Shown here in pieces: positions 28,601 to 36,095 of a stretch of 64,000 nucleotides of DNA. The stretch spans positions 62,001-126,000 of the forward strand of contig NZ_NPKH01000035.1 of assembly GCF_002284535.1 (NCBI RefSeq). The letters are read 5' to 3'. The number at the start of each line of letters is the position of its first letter. Position 1 is the stretch's first letter. The DNA comes from Mesorhizobium wenxiniae (lineage in GTDB: Bacteria; Pseudomonadota; Alphaproteobacteria; Rhizobiales; Rhizobiaceae). The position numbers were made by a program, and so were the translations under genes. Below the pieces are notes generated by a model. The model was not told where the DNA came from. It did no database searches and was given only the letters and a program-made list of their open reading frames with translations.

Positions 28601-29621
28601 CGCTGAACACCCTGCGCTGGGTGACAACTCCCCGGTGGTGGCCTTGATGAACAAGGCCCACCACGGGCGTCGCCAAGACATCACGGCTGGTGAGGTCGCG
28701 CAATGCGCTGGCCAATTGGCTGATCTGATCAAGCTTGCGGAGGACATTCGTGAAGAATGCTATCGCTGGCGCCGGCGGGACTTGCCAGCAGCGAAGCAGA
28801 AGCTTGCGGCGCCGGCCGCGATCGACTTCACCTCGCTCGCTGCACCGCGGGTCGTCATCTGTCCCGATTTGGCGGCCTTTACTAGGCACCGGGCGGGTGC
28901 GGAAACCCAGGACCAGCCGGAAATTCTCGAGCCCTGCGTTCTTGAGAGCTGCGTTGCATACTATCTCAGGCGAGCCAACTTTGGTTTTGCGGCACCCCCT
29001 GGCAGCCTCGCTATCGTCAAATCCATACCCACGTTAAGCGCGGACCGGCGGCTGGTGATCGCTCGGCACGGCAAGGACGTTTACGCGCGCCGGTTAGTTC
29101 GCAACGCAAAAGGTGGCGGATTAATCGCCCTCACCGCCGAGACGCCGGACCCGCGCATCCGCAATCCAAAAAGCGTCTTTCTTCCCGAGGATGAAACGGC
29201 AATTCACCAAGTTGTCGGGATCATTTTCGACCACACGGTGAGGGTCGATCATGGCCCGGAAGAGGCCGTGGCAGTCGACGCCAACAGGGAGTTGCAGCGG
29301 ATCGCAATCGCCTTCCGCGTGGTCGATGAAAGTGCCGTGCCGCTCGCTCTTGATAAGCAAGTTGTCCTCGGAGGAGACCACATCCAACTCGACACCCTCG
29401 GGCATCACCAGGATGCGCTCGTCGCCCTTTGCCTTGATGACGGATCCAGCATTTTCAAGCGGGTGGGCACGGCGCTTCCGGGCGATCTTTCCCATTTCAG
29501 GCTGTTCGAGAGCATAGGCGGGATGGGATCGTCACAGGTCCTTTCCGTGGGAAAGGCTGCAAATGGGGTTCCGACGGTCATTGGCGCCCGGAAAATCGTC
29601 GGTGTGCTTTACAACGTCTAG
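25680..29621 (+). CDS. SMC/Rad50-like ATPase with C-terminal tandem S24 (LexA/UmuD-like) domains
   Basis: A 1313-residue protein. After a 100-residue N-terminal extension comes an ABC/SMC head: Walker A FEGRNGSGKTS (about 143-153), a long helical middle with a CVVCGGDHSH motif (Cys491, Cys494) like a zinc hook, and Walker B TTLVLDDPQELLDDENRERL (Asp820/821). A helical region follows. Residues about 1105-1195 resemble an S24 fold (PGSLAIV, VIARHGKDVYARRL, GIIFDH) with Arg where the catalytic Lys is expected. Residues about 1215-1313 form a second (ESAVPLAL with Ser1218, IFKRVG with Lys1260, KIVGVLYNV), keeping a Ser-Lys pair. The nearest large neighbours are IS debris and a truncated recombinase, so it stands alone. 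A DNA-sensing defence role is inference. The frame is undamaged. Confidence 0.8.
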   Translation: MSRAQQWTDENMDRSNARALHLHTIDSLVADLIVGTPVLIEGGHTFSLPDAATRSALGWYQNRGPAAWTADVRSPHAEELVDAISQPPPAVKALPSRPANANNRRLRLKRVEAHRFAGLHKFGTPDAAPENYVHEFSCPITLFEGRNGSGKTSLLNAVIWTLTGQMLRPQREPESPEDFDCWIGNAEDERTTHKLSSLTPMPFLDQYRPDKDWVPADTWVELTFVEDGGVKLPPIRRSMTRSLQGKLKELPPDLTPLGVDPIALRIGTVMPGLLPLIQLGSESELGRAVSELTGLSALVDLAAHSRRAKTKIDKDLIKAKRGERDKADADYNIAKGDLEKILRTHAMLEPPTPVPIPSDDKAIEEKLKTIKTNFDDAKACAFESAKEILGGRFDPADAKLRSDLEENISRALERVSQPQTLKSIARLADLRKLTPDELGDAENRLNAILTEARTLQELAQNPSSAARTRLYARIKAWMADHPDPARDQNRCVVCGGDHSHAADPVTGQPVKQHLAGSASDADLLSQTLAHWAANAHGDLLRSLPEALRTELVADLPSHPCDLLRKALVDEAFSFAPFAGILGELKSPTALSLDAVFQNRAELDDPLAISLPAGCSDLQLALERLNRAIRFAHWRQNNDALAKDVLTRVLGRKPKEGEHTEKLTLTGKLLELQSIVKAAEPISDALTQCARLSKHLATRRAAEARLGNYATASTALGQLADLGTLADQQVDQLRKILRTDAAAWRDLIYLGAFPDTAHQLVDTGMGRKGELDLVVQTGGVAAPAQHVTNASALRASLVAFFFAFWQHVLKERGGLTTLVLDDPQELLDDENRERLAAALGKLASGGAQVIVTSYDPRFSGRVAKIQLPGGVEHLAVHPATRLQPRLRTIVPHSVLLERKKRFDADPNEEEPARDFADGCRVFLEAQLGDMFDDPAHSSWAKAAPNPTLADFVQRMRPLVRAGSAGMFGADIFRRFAEHPALGDNSPVVALMNKAHHGRRQDITAGEVAQCAGQLADLIKLAEDIREECYRWRRRDLPAAKQKLAAPAAIDFTSLAAPRVVICPDLAAFTRHRAGAETQDQPEILEPCVLESCVAYYLRRANFGFAAPPGSLAIVKSIPTLSADRRLVIARHGKDVYARRLVRNAKGGGLIALTAETPDPRIRNPKSVFLPEDETAIHQVVGIIFDHTVRVDHGPEEAVAVDANRELQRIAIAFRVVDESAVPLALDKQVVLGGDHIQLDTLGHHQDALVALCLDDGSSIFKRVGTALPGDLSHFRLFESIGGMGSSQVLSVGKAANGVPTVIGARKIVGVLYNV

Positions 29622-30351
29622 CCGCAATCGACATCTGATCCCACGATTGTACGTTCAATGACGCAGGTCGTGTCGCGTCAAAGATCTTCTCGCCGCGCAG
29701 ACGGCGCACGACGGCGCAGGCTGAGCCGGTCTGGCGGAAGGTATCGAACAGGAGCCGCACCGTGTCCTGGATCTGTCGGTCGGGATCGAGCACGACCCGC
29801 GCGTCAGGGGTGTAGACCAACCCGATCGGCAACGGCATCTCGAGCTCGCCGCGGCGCGCCTTGTTGAGAATGCCGCGTTGCAGCCGCGACTTCAGAATGT
29901 GCAGCTCGGCCTCGCTCATCGTGCCCTTCAGCCCGAGCAGCATGCGATCGTTGAAATAGGCCGGATCGTAGACGCCGTCCTCGTCCATGATGAGCGTACG
30001 CGACAGAGCGGCCAGCTCAAGGAGACGGTGCCAGTCGGCATTGTTGCGTGTTAGGCGCGACACTTCCAGCCCCAGCACGATCCCTGCATGCCCCATCGCC
30101 ACTTCGGTCACCAGGTGCTGGAAGCCGTCGCGGTCCTGCGACTGCGCGCCGGAGAGGCCCAGGTCGCTATCGATGACGTGGACACGTTCGATCGGCCAGC
30201 CCAGCGCCACTGCGCGATCGCGCAAGGCGTATTGCCGCTTGGTGCTCTCGGTGTTCTCGAACACCTGACGAAGAGAGGACTGACGCACGTAGAGGAATGC
30301 ATCACGCCGCAGATGGTCGGCGTCAACCTTCATGGCGATGTCAGTAGACAT
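29578..30351 (-). pseudogene. Large serine recombinase, N-terminal part only
   Basis: Starts at the ATG at 30351. The catalytic domain is present: FLYVRQSSLRQVFENTESTK with the nucleophilic Ser, LGWPIERVHVIDSDLGLSG, VLGLEVSRLTRNNADWHRLL and MLLGLKGTMSEAELHILKSR. After RRLRGEKIFDATRP (about 29690) the homology stops and the frame runs 44 bp into the 3' end of the SMC-like gene on the other strand. The zinc-ribbon and coiled-coil parts needed for integration are lost. Confidence 0.85.
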
Positions 30352-30620
30352 GATTGCCTCGGGTCTCTGCTGCCAGCACATGTTGGCGAGCATGTGCACG
30401 AGCTAGCGATCGTGCACTGCAGCCGAAGCCGTGGGCGGTGGTTCCGGCCGCCGATGCATCGGCGGGGAAGGCTGAGGAGCCGCGATCAGCACCGCCAGCC
30501 CTTGCCAAAAGCCATGAAAAACGATGGCGCCGATGTCCTTGACGCAGGCCTGACCGCACAGGAAACGCCTGCATGCGGGGCATAATTAGGTTTACATATG
30601 CGGCATAAATTGCCTGACAC
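30352..30620. other. Spacer between recombinase and DUF5372-like gene
   Basis: Upstream region of the recombinase. No convincing gene; a minus-strand frame at 30341-30583 is low-complexity. Confidence 0.3.
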
Positions 30621-30624
30621 GCAT

Positions 30625-30888
30625 TCAGCCGCCATGGCTGCGCTCGATCTGCTCGATCAACGCCGCCAGGGTTGCCAGGTCATCTGGACGCATGAACGAC
30701 CTACCCGCCGAGACCTGAATGAAAACATCGGGTGCGGCGACGTCCGTCCATGACGCAAGCAGTGAGCGAAGCCGTCCCTCCGCGTCGTAGAACATGACGC
30801 GGTCCTCGCCCCAGTTCTGCTTGCGTGTCGACAGCACGAAGCGCTGGCCGCGCCACGGATGGAACGGGTGAGTGATCTCGAACTCTAT
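30625..30888 (-). pseudogene. DUF5372-like small protein, 5'-truncated
   Basis: The frame reads IEFEITHPFHPWRGQRFVLS, NWGEDRVMFYDAEGRLRSLL and SFMRPDDLATLAALIEQIER. This fits a small family often found beside large serine recombinases. No ATG precedes IEFEITH; the only starts inside are GTG at 30837 or later, so the 5' end was probably lost at the IS481 junction. Confidence 0.6.
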
Positions 30889-30929
30889 ACGCGCTTGAGT
30901 GTCAGCACGAACTGCAGTCCTGAACTTGA

Positions 30930-31134
30930 AAGAATGGCAAGGCCGAACGCTTCATCCAGACCAGCCTGCGCGAATGGGCTTACGCGCGAGCCTACAACAG
31001 CTCTCAACACGGACGAACTGCTGCATTGGCTTCATCGGTACAATTGGCACAGGCCTAACGGCAGCCTAGGATCAAAACCACCCATCAGTCGTATCGGCTT
31101 AGATCGGGACAACCTACTGAGGCTCCACAGCTAG
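30930..31134 (+). pseudogene. IS481-family transposase C-terminal fragment
   Basis: Two frames give KAERFIQTSLREWAYARAYN and LLHWLHRYNWHRPNGSLGSK with PPISRIGLDRDNLLRLHS, the C-terminal end of IS481/IS3-type transposases. One frameshift separates the pieces; the catalytic DDE residues before them are absent. Confidence 0.8.
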
Positions 31135-31199
31135 CTCTCGCTTCGGGTCATTCTCCTCGTTCCGGTCCTCCGGATGCGGTGCGGCTCAGACGGCGGGCC
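31135..31199. repeat. 65-bp repeat, left copy (partner 32232-32296)
   Basis: Starts CTCTCGCTTCGGGTC and ends GGCGGGCC. The copy at 32232-32296 has the same length and about 75% identity by eye, including CGGTCCTYCGGATGCGGT. The two copies flank the qseM/XRE pair. Confidence 0.5.
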
Positions 31200-31414
31200 C
31201 GTTCCTGTCATGACTCGCCGCCGCACCGCTTCCTGGGAAGCAGCCATTGGCGAGCGGAGGACAAAACGATGAGACAGCGAAGCGCTGGGCCATCCGCGCC
31301 GACTGGAAGTCCTCGCGATCATCTTCGAGCGCATTCGCGCTGTGGTGATGCGTCGATGCATGGTGGTTACGCGACTTCGTTGCTTGAAGCGAAGCGACCG
31401 CACCGCCCATTTCG

Positions 31415-31681
31415 TCAACTGGCGAACAAATCCTTGTAGCCGCTCGTCACCACCCAGTTTGCACGGTCGAGATGACTGCGAAGAACGTTCCGTGCGCGCT
31501 CCGGTTCGCGTGCCGGATCAATGCCGAGGATCACATGGGCCATTTCCTCTTCAGTGGCGTTGTCGGCTGAGGCGTCCAGGAGCCTCATATAGGTCGTAAA
31601 GTGGTCCTTGTCGTAGGCTGTAATGCGGTCCGACCAGGGGACCTCGTCGGCAAACGGCGTGTTCGATTTGGGCTGTAACAT
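31415..31681 (-). CDS. qseM: QseM-like antiactivator (third module)
   Basis: An 88-residue protein with all QseM blocks: DEVPWSDRITAYDKDHFTTY, MRLLDASADNATEEEMAHVI, GIDPAREPERARNVLRSHLD and RANWVVTSGYKDLF. It is divergent from an XRE gene that is only distantly related to the QseC-like proteins at 15 and 18.8 kb, and the 109-bp intergenic region lacks the QseC palindromes, so its regulation differs from the 18-kb copy. Expected partners are TraR- and FseA-type activators. Confidence 0.8.
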   Translation of the reverse strand: MLQPKSNTPFADEVPWSDRITAYDKDHFTTYMRLLDASADNATEEEMAHVILGIDPAREPERARNVLRSHLDRANWVVTSGYKDLFAS

Positions 31682-31790
31682 CGCTAATTCTATCTCCGGC
31701 CAATGGACCCGCGAAGCCCTCTGCCTGCTAAATGTGGATTACATATTATAGTTGATAAACTCAAGCCGCCTGATCCGCTGGCTTGCGTGC

Positions 31791-32009
31791 ATGGATATGC
31801 GCAAGTTGGTTGGACGGAATGTGCAGAGGATCAGGCAAAGGAAGCGTCTGACGCAGGAGCAGCTTGCGGAGATTTCCGGGTTCAGTCAGCAATACATCAG
31901 CGGCTTGGAGAAAGGCCGAAGAAATCCGACAATTATCACGATCTATGAACTGGCATTGGCCCTCGGCGTCAGCCACATGGATCTGGTTCGGCCCGACAAA
32001 CAGGCCTGA
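31791..32009 (+). CDS. XRE-family transcriptional regulator divergent from qseM
   Basis: A 72-residue single-domain regulator: GRNVQRIRQRKRLTQEQLAE, ISGFSQQYISGLEKGRRNPT and YELALALGVSHMDLV form a canonical Cro/CI helix-turn-helix. I chose the ATG at 31791 (MDMRKLVGRN); an upstream in-frame ATG at 31752 adds 13 residues. By position it plays the QseC role for the 31415-31681 gene, but its sequence belongs to a different XRE subgroup. Confidence 0.8.
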   Translation: MDMRKLVGRNVQRIRQRKRLTQEQLAEISGFSQQYISGLEKGRRNPTIITIYELALALGVSHMDLVRPDKQA

Positions 32010-32685
32010 TACACCCGCCCTCCAAGTAGCTGGCGGCCTGATGGCGTGCGCCGGGTGCTCGTGAACCCACGCTTTTCTTAGGGCCCCCCGGCAGCCCCTG
32101 CCATTTGGCTCGCCCTGGCGCGGCGCACCCTATTGGACAGTCGGCCGCTGCGGTTTTTGTCAGCCTTTCCTGGGGCGTGGGGGTTGGTCGGCATTGCCTT
32201 TTAGGCCCGCCGCGGCCTCCCGCAACCTTCGCTCTCGCTTCAGGTCCTTCTCTTGGCTACGGTCCTTCGGATGCGGTCCGCCTCTTTCAGCGGGCCTAAT
32301 CGCTTTCTGCCGCCCACCCCACGGGGACAGGCACGCGAGACTAGTATGGAGCGTTGCGGTTAGCGCACGAACAGCAAAGGAACTGAAAAAAACAGGCAAC
32401 TGTCGCAGCATGGCTGAACCAGCCATCGTGTCGGCATCTAGGAGCCGCGTGTTCGCCTTGCGCTGACACGAAGCTCAGACATGACGTCCGGGAGACGATG
32501 CTGGCAAATAGTCTGGCTGAAGCATTCCACCCACAATACCAAAGCCCGTCCCGATCCAAAGCGCTTCTAAGCACTCGATCTCAGGCGCGAGGCAGGCTGG
32601 CCAGTGCACCTTCTTGGTCCGCCGGAAGAGAGCCCCGCCCTCTCGACAATGGCTTCATGAGGTCTCGCCCTGCAGTGTCGACCGT
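32010..32685. other. Spacer with no recognisable gene
   Basis: Includes GCGCCGGGTGCTCGTGAACC at about 32047, almost the same as 5208-5228 next to the qseM fragment there, and the right copy of the 65-bp repeat. Short GC-rich frames have no known motif. Confidence 0.4.
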
Positions 32686-32710
32686 AAAAAAGGGCGCGCG
32701 AGGCGCCCTT
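32686..32710 (-). terminator. Rho-independent terminator of ompW
   Basis: On the minus strand AAGGGCGCC and GGCGCGC-type arms form a GC-rich hairpin (AAGGGCGC/GCGCCCTT) followed by TTTTTT, 43 bp after the ompW stop. Confidence 0.75.
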
Positions 32711-32752
32711 AATTTTAAACCGGCAGTCGGGAAGCAGACTTCACTCTGATAT

Positions 32753-33451
32753 TCAAAAGCGGTAAGTGACACCTGCGCCTATCAGCCAGGGATCGAGCTC
32801 CGCCTTCCCCGTCAGCTTTGCGCCGGCCACCGTGACGTCGAAGTCCGGCCTCAGGAAAAGCTTCTTCACGTCGAAGTTGAGGCCCCAGTGCTGGTCCACC
32901 ATGTAGTCGAATCCGACCTGCAGCGCCGTGCCGAACGTGTTCTTCACCTTGAGAGCGTCAGCGCTGCCAGTGTCCTGGTTATAGAAGATCGTGTAGTTCA
33001 CGCCGGCGCCGATATAAGGCTTGAACGCGCCGAGATCGGTAAAATGGTACTGCAATGTCAGCGTGGGCGGGAGCAGCCAAACTTTGCCGATGTTGCCCGC
33101 CGAGCGGATCGTTCCCTGACCTTCGATGTTAGCATGGGTGGTGCCGAGTATGAGTTCGGCGGCGATATTGTCGGTGAAGAAATACGAGATATCGAGTTCC
33201 GGCGTCACCGTGTCCGAATAGGAAAGACCGGAGCCGGGAAGCGTATCAACGTAGCCCAGATCTTTCGTAACGACGCCCAACCCTCGCAGGCGGACCTGCC
33301 AAGGGCTTGGCGCTTCGGTGACCGAGGCTCCCGTCTCCGCCAGGACAGTCTCTGCTTGCGCAGGCTCCGCGGCGACGGCCTGCTGTCCCACCATGATTAG
33401 GGCCACCGCCGCTGCTATTGCCCGCGCTACGCCCATTCGCGTTCTCGCCAT
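32753..33451 (-). CDS. ompW: OmpW-family outer membrane protein
   Basis: A 232-residue protein with a Sec signal peptide (VARAIAAAVALIMVGQQAVA, cleavage after AVAA). The mature part has alternating beta strands typical of the eight-stranded OmpW barrel: SYFFTDNIAAELILGTTHAN, PTLTLQYHF, GAFKPYIGAGVNYTIFYNQD, ending in GAGVTYRF with the terminal Phe that outer-membrane proteins need. The ATG at 33451 follows AGGAGTGAATATC. The gene lies 38 bp downstream of the prolyl oligopeptidase gene and ends at a terminator, so the two are probably one operon. The signal-peptide remnant at 19 kb shows this pair was duplicated. Confidence 0.88.
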   Translation of the reverse strand: MARTRMGVARAIAAAVALIMVGQQAVAAEPAQAETVLAETGASVTEAPSPWQVRLRGLGVVTKDLGYVDTLPGSGLSYSDTVTPELDISYFFTDNIAAELILGTTHANIEGQGTIRSAGNIGKVWLLPPTLTLQYHFTDLGAFKPYIGAGVNYTIFYNQDTGSADALKVKNTFGTALQVGFDYMVDQHWGLNFDVKKLFLRPDFDVTVAGAKLTGKAELDPWLIGAGVTYRF

Positions 33452-33489
33452 GATATTCACTCCTTGATGTTCAGAAAGGATGCACTGCA

Positions 33490-35652
33490 CTATTTCGTCT
33501 CCTGCTCGAATGAATTGTTGATGGAGCTCAAATGCTCCTCTTGCGTTGCAACGCGTACCGCCATCTCCGGAAGGTGATCGTTGAAGCCGATTACGCTGCG
33601 GAGAAAATTGGTGCCTAGACTGATGAATGCGGCTTGCTCCCGATTGTCCTTGCCGTAGCCGTGCCCGCCTGCGCTGGCCCCGTAGAAGTAAGCGGGATAG
33701 CCAAGAGCCTGCAGTTTTGCGGCCATCTTGCGCGCATGGCCCGGATGGACGCGGTCGTCGCGTTTCGTGGTGGCGATCAGGATAGGCGGATAGGGCTGTC
33801 CCGGCGCCGCGGCGTGATAGGCGGAGATTTCCTTCAGGAAAGCCCAATCGTGAGCCTTGTCCGGATCGCCATATTCGTCGATCCAGCTCGCGCCCGCCAA
33901 GAGCTTGGTGTAGCGACGCATGTCGATAAGCGGAACTGTGCAGAACAGAGCCCCGAAATGCTCAGGATAGCGGGTCAGCATGTTTGCGATCAGCAGGCCG
34001 CCATTTGAGCCGCCCTCAGCGGCAATCCGCCTCGGCAGGGTGACGCCCCTTCGCACGAGGTCGGCGGCAACGGCGGCGAAATCGTCATGGGCGAGACGCT
34101 TGCCCTCCCTGCGCCCGGCATCGTGCCAGCGGGTGCCGAACTCGCCGCCGCCGCGGATGTTCGCCTCCACACACGTGCCGCCGCGCTCGAGCCACAGCTT
34201 GCCCAGCGGGGAGTTGTAGTAGGGCAGGAGTGATGTGCCGAACCCGCCATAAGCGGAAAGGTGAACCGGAGCATCTCCGTTCCCGTTCGCCGGACCAACC
34301 TGCGTGTAGGGGATCAGCTCATGATCGATAGAGACTGCCTCGTGGCGCGTGACCACCAGTCCGGATGCATCGAAATTCTCCGGGCTGCGCTTCAGGATTG
34401 CTGAAGCGCTGAGAGACGGCGCGGCATTGAGATCGAATAGCAAGAGCTGCGGCGGCGTGATCGGATCCTGAGCACAGACCAGGACCTCTCCATTGGTCTC
34501 GTGAACTGCCGCATCGAATGACCAGACGTGGACAGTCCCTTCGGCCGGCAGGGTGTCCAGGACTCGGCGCGTCCATTCCTGGTGGCCGGGAGTGAACATC
34601 TCGAAACGCGGTACGAGATTGACGAGGTAAGAGATAATGAGCTTCCCGTCATTCCAGAAGAATGACTGCAGAGAGCGCCTTTCCCCTGGTTGAAACAGGG
34701 TCTCAAAACGGCGTCCGCCGGCGAGGAAAGAGCAAAGCGAGATGACGATCAGCGCGTCGGCGGGATGGGTGGTGCCTCCCACCGTCCACGGCTTGCGCGG
34801 CCTTACCGCCAGCCAGTCGCCGAAGACCCGCCACGACGCGTCACGAGGAAGATCGATCTGCCTCCTCGGCCCGCTCCTGTCGCCGATCCAGCTGATCTTC
34901 TCGAAGAAGGCCGGCTTCTCGATGAACCAAAGGCGCTCGCTGCGGCCGGTGCGGTCCGAATGACCAGACACCTTGAGGCTCTCGAACCCGGCCTCGAAGA
35001 TTACCGGCGTGGTGAGGGGATCCGCGTCACGCTTCCACAGTCGCACGGTGCGCGCATAGCCGGAGCGGGTGGCCATGCCATTACCAAGCGCACTGGAAAG
35101 CAGAAGCGCGTCAGGGTCCAGCCAACTAACGTAGCCTTTGGCCTCGGGGAGATTGAAACCGTCGGCGACAAAGCTCAGAGAGATCAGGTCGAATTCGCGA
35201 TGCACGACCGCGTCGCTGCCGCCGCGCGACAGGCGCAGAACGGCTCTTTCCCGTCTCTCCGGCTCGACGGACGCGCCGTCCCAGATCCAATCCTCTCCGT
35301 CGCTAGCCGCGAGAGCATCTAGATCGAGCAGTAGCTCCCATTGGGGATCCGCCTTCATGTAGGCGGCAAGGGTGGTCCGGCGCCACAGTCCGCGTGGATT
35401 TCCGGCATCTCGCCAATAATTGTAGAGGTACTGACCACGGCGCGCGATCAGGGGAAGGTTGTCGCAATTGTCGAAAATGGCTGTCAGAGCCGCCCGGTCG
35501 CGCTCGAACTGCGTTCCACCGAAGTGCTTCAGGGTCTTTGCCGACTGGCCGGCGGCCCAGGCAAGTGCCCGCTCGCCCTCTACATCTTCAAGCCAGAGAT
35601 AGGGATCGTCGTCGGGAGCATCCAGCGTTGGACGGACATCAAATGCGTTCAT
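33490..35652 (-). CDS. Prolyl oligopeptidase family serine peptidase (S9A)
   Basis: A 720-residue peptidase without signal peptide, so cytoplasmic. Residues 15-80 and about 420 onward form the catalytic domain, with a beta-propeller between. The triad is Ser549 in EGGSNGG, Asp633 in RDDRVHPGH and His664 in GGHGYGK; ANIRGGGEFG and PVHLSAYGGFG mark the oxyanion region. It would cut short proline-containing peptides. A second, internally deleted copy lies at 19.3-20.4 kb. Upstream sequence shared by both copies (35653-36055) is the likely promoter region. Confidence 0.9.
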   Translation of the reverse strand: MNAFDVRPTLDAPDDDPYLWLEDVEGERALAWAAGQSAKTLKHFGGTQFERDRAALTAIFDNCDNLPLIARRGQYLYNYWRDAGNPRGLWRRTTLAAYMKADPQWELLLDLDALAASDGEDWIWDGASVEPERRERAVLRLSRGGSDAVVHREFDLISLSFVADGFNLPEAKGYVSWLDPDALLLSSALGNGMATRSGYARTVRLWKRDADPLTTPVIFEAGFESLKVSGHSDRTGRSERLWFIEKPAFFEKISWIGDRSGPRRQIDLPRDASWRVFGDWLAVRPRKPWTVGGTTHPADALIVISLCSFLAGGRRFETLFQPGERRSLQSFFWNDGKLIISYLVNLVPRFEMFTPGHQEWTRRVLDTLPAEGTVHVWSFDAAVHETNGEVLVCAQDPITPPQLLLFDLNAAPSLSASAILKRSPENFDASGLVVTRHEAVSIDHELIPYTQVGPANGNGDAPVHLSAYGGFGTSLLPYYNSPLGKLWLERGGTCVEANIRGGGEFGTRWHDAGRREGKRLAHDDFAAVAADLVRRGVTLPRRIAAEGGSNGGLLIANMLTRYPEHFGALFCTVPLIDMRRYTKLLAGASWIDEYGDPDKAHDWAFLKEISAYHAAAPGQPYPPILIATTKRDDRVHPGHARKMAAKLQALGYPAYFYGASAGGHGYGKDNREQAAFISLGTNFLRSVIGFNDHLPEMAVRVATQEEHLSSINNSFEQETK

Positions 35653-36055
35653 GTCCGGACAGCCTTCAGAAAGAAGGGATAGAGGCTTCCGTCGGCTCGG
35701 GAACGCTCAGTGTTGGTAGCGGCGCCCACATGTTCGAAAAGCGTGATCATTGATGAGTTCTTCCAGTCGGTGCGGCATCGCAGGGCTTTTGCGCATAGGA
35801 TCGCAACCGTCGTGCCAACTGGGAAAATCGTTTCGGAACAATGCGATGCTCTGGAAGCGTTGTGTCACATGTCCGACATCGTCGAGAATCCGACAACGAG
35901 TGCTCCTCCTAATCACCGGATCAACCTCCGGCGCCAGTCGGTGACACCGTGCAGAACTCGAGCAGTGAAGCTCATTGGTGAACTTGGTTGACGCCCAACA
36001 TCTTCGCTCTGGAGCGCTTCACGAACACGGATTCATGGCAGACACCATGAGGCGA
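33598..36055. repeat. Copy B of the duplicated segment (partner 19344-20800)
   Basis: Full-length version of the unit: prolyl oligopeptidase gene plus about 400 bp upstream, ending GGCAGACACCATG. Just beyond its end, the drmA pseudogene begins at about 36096, so one end of the duplication lies close to the point where drmA is cut off. Confidence 0.8.
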
Positions 36056-36095
36056 TCGATGCGGTTAGCGACCAAGCTGGCTGCGCCTGTGGGTT

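Noticed and set aside
32753..33847. 364-codon frame that would fuse the OmpW protein to an N-terminal extension
   Set aside because: The extension is a shifted-frame reading of the prolyl oligopeptidase 3' end; the OmpW gene has its own ribosome binding site and signal peptide at 33451.
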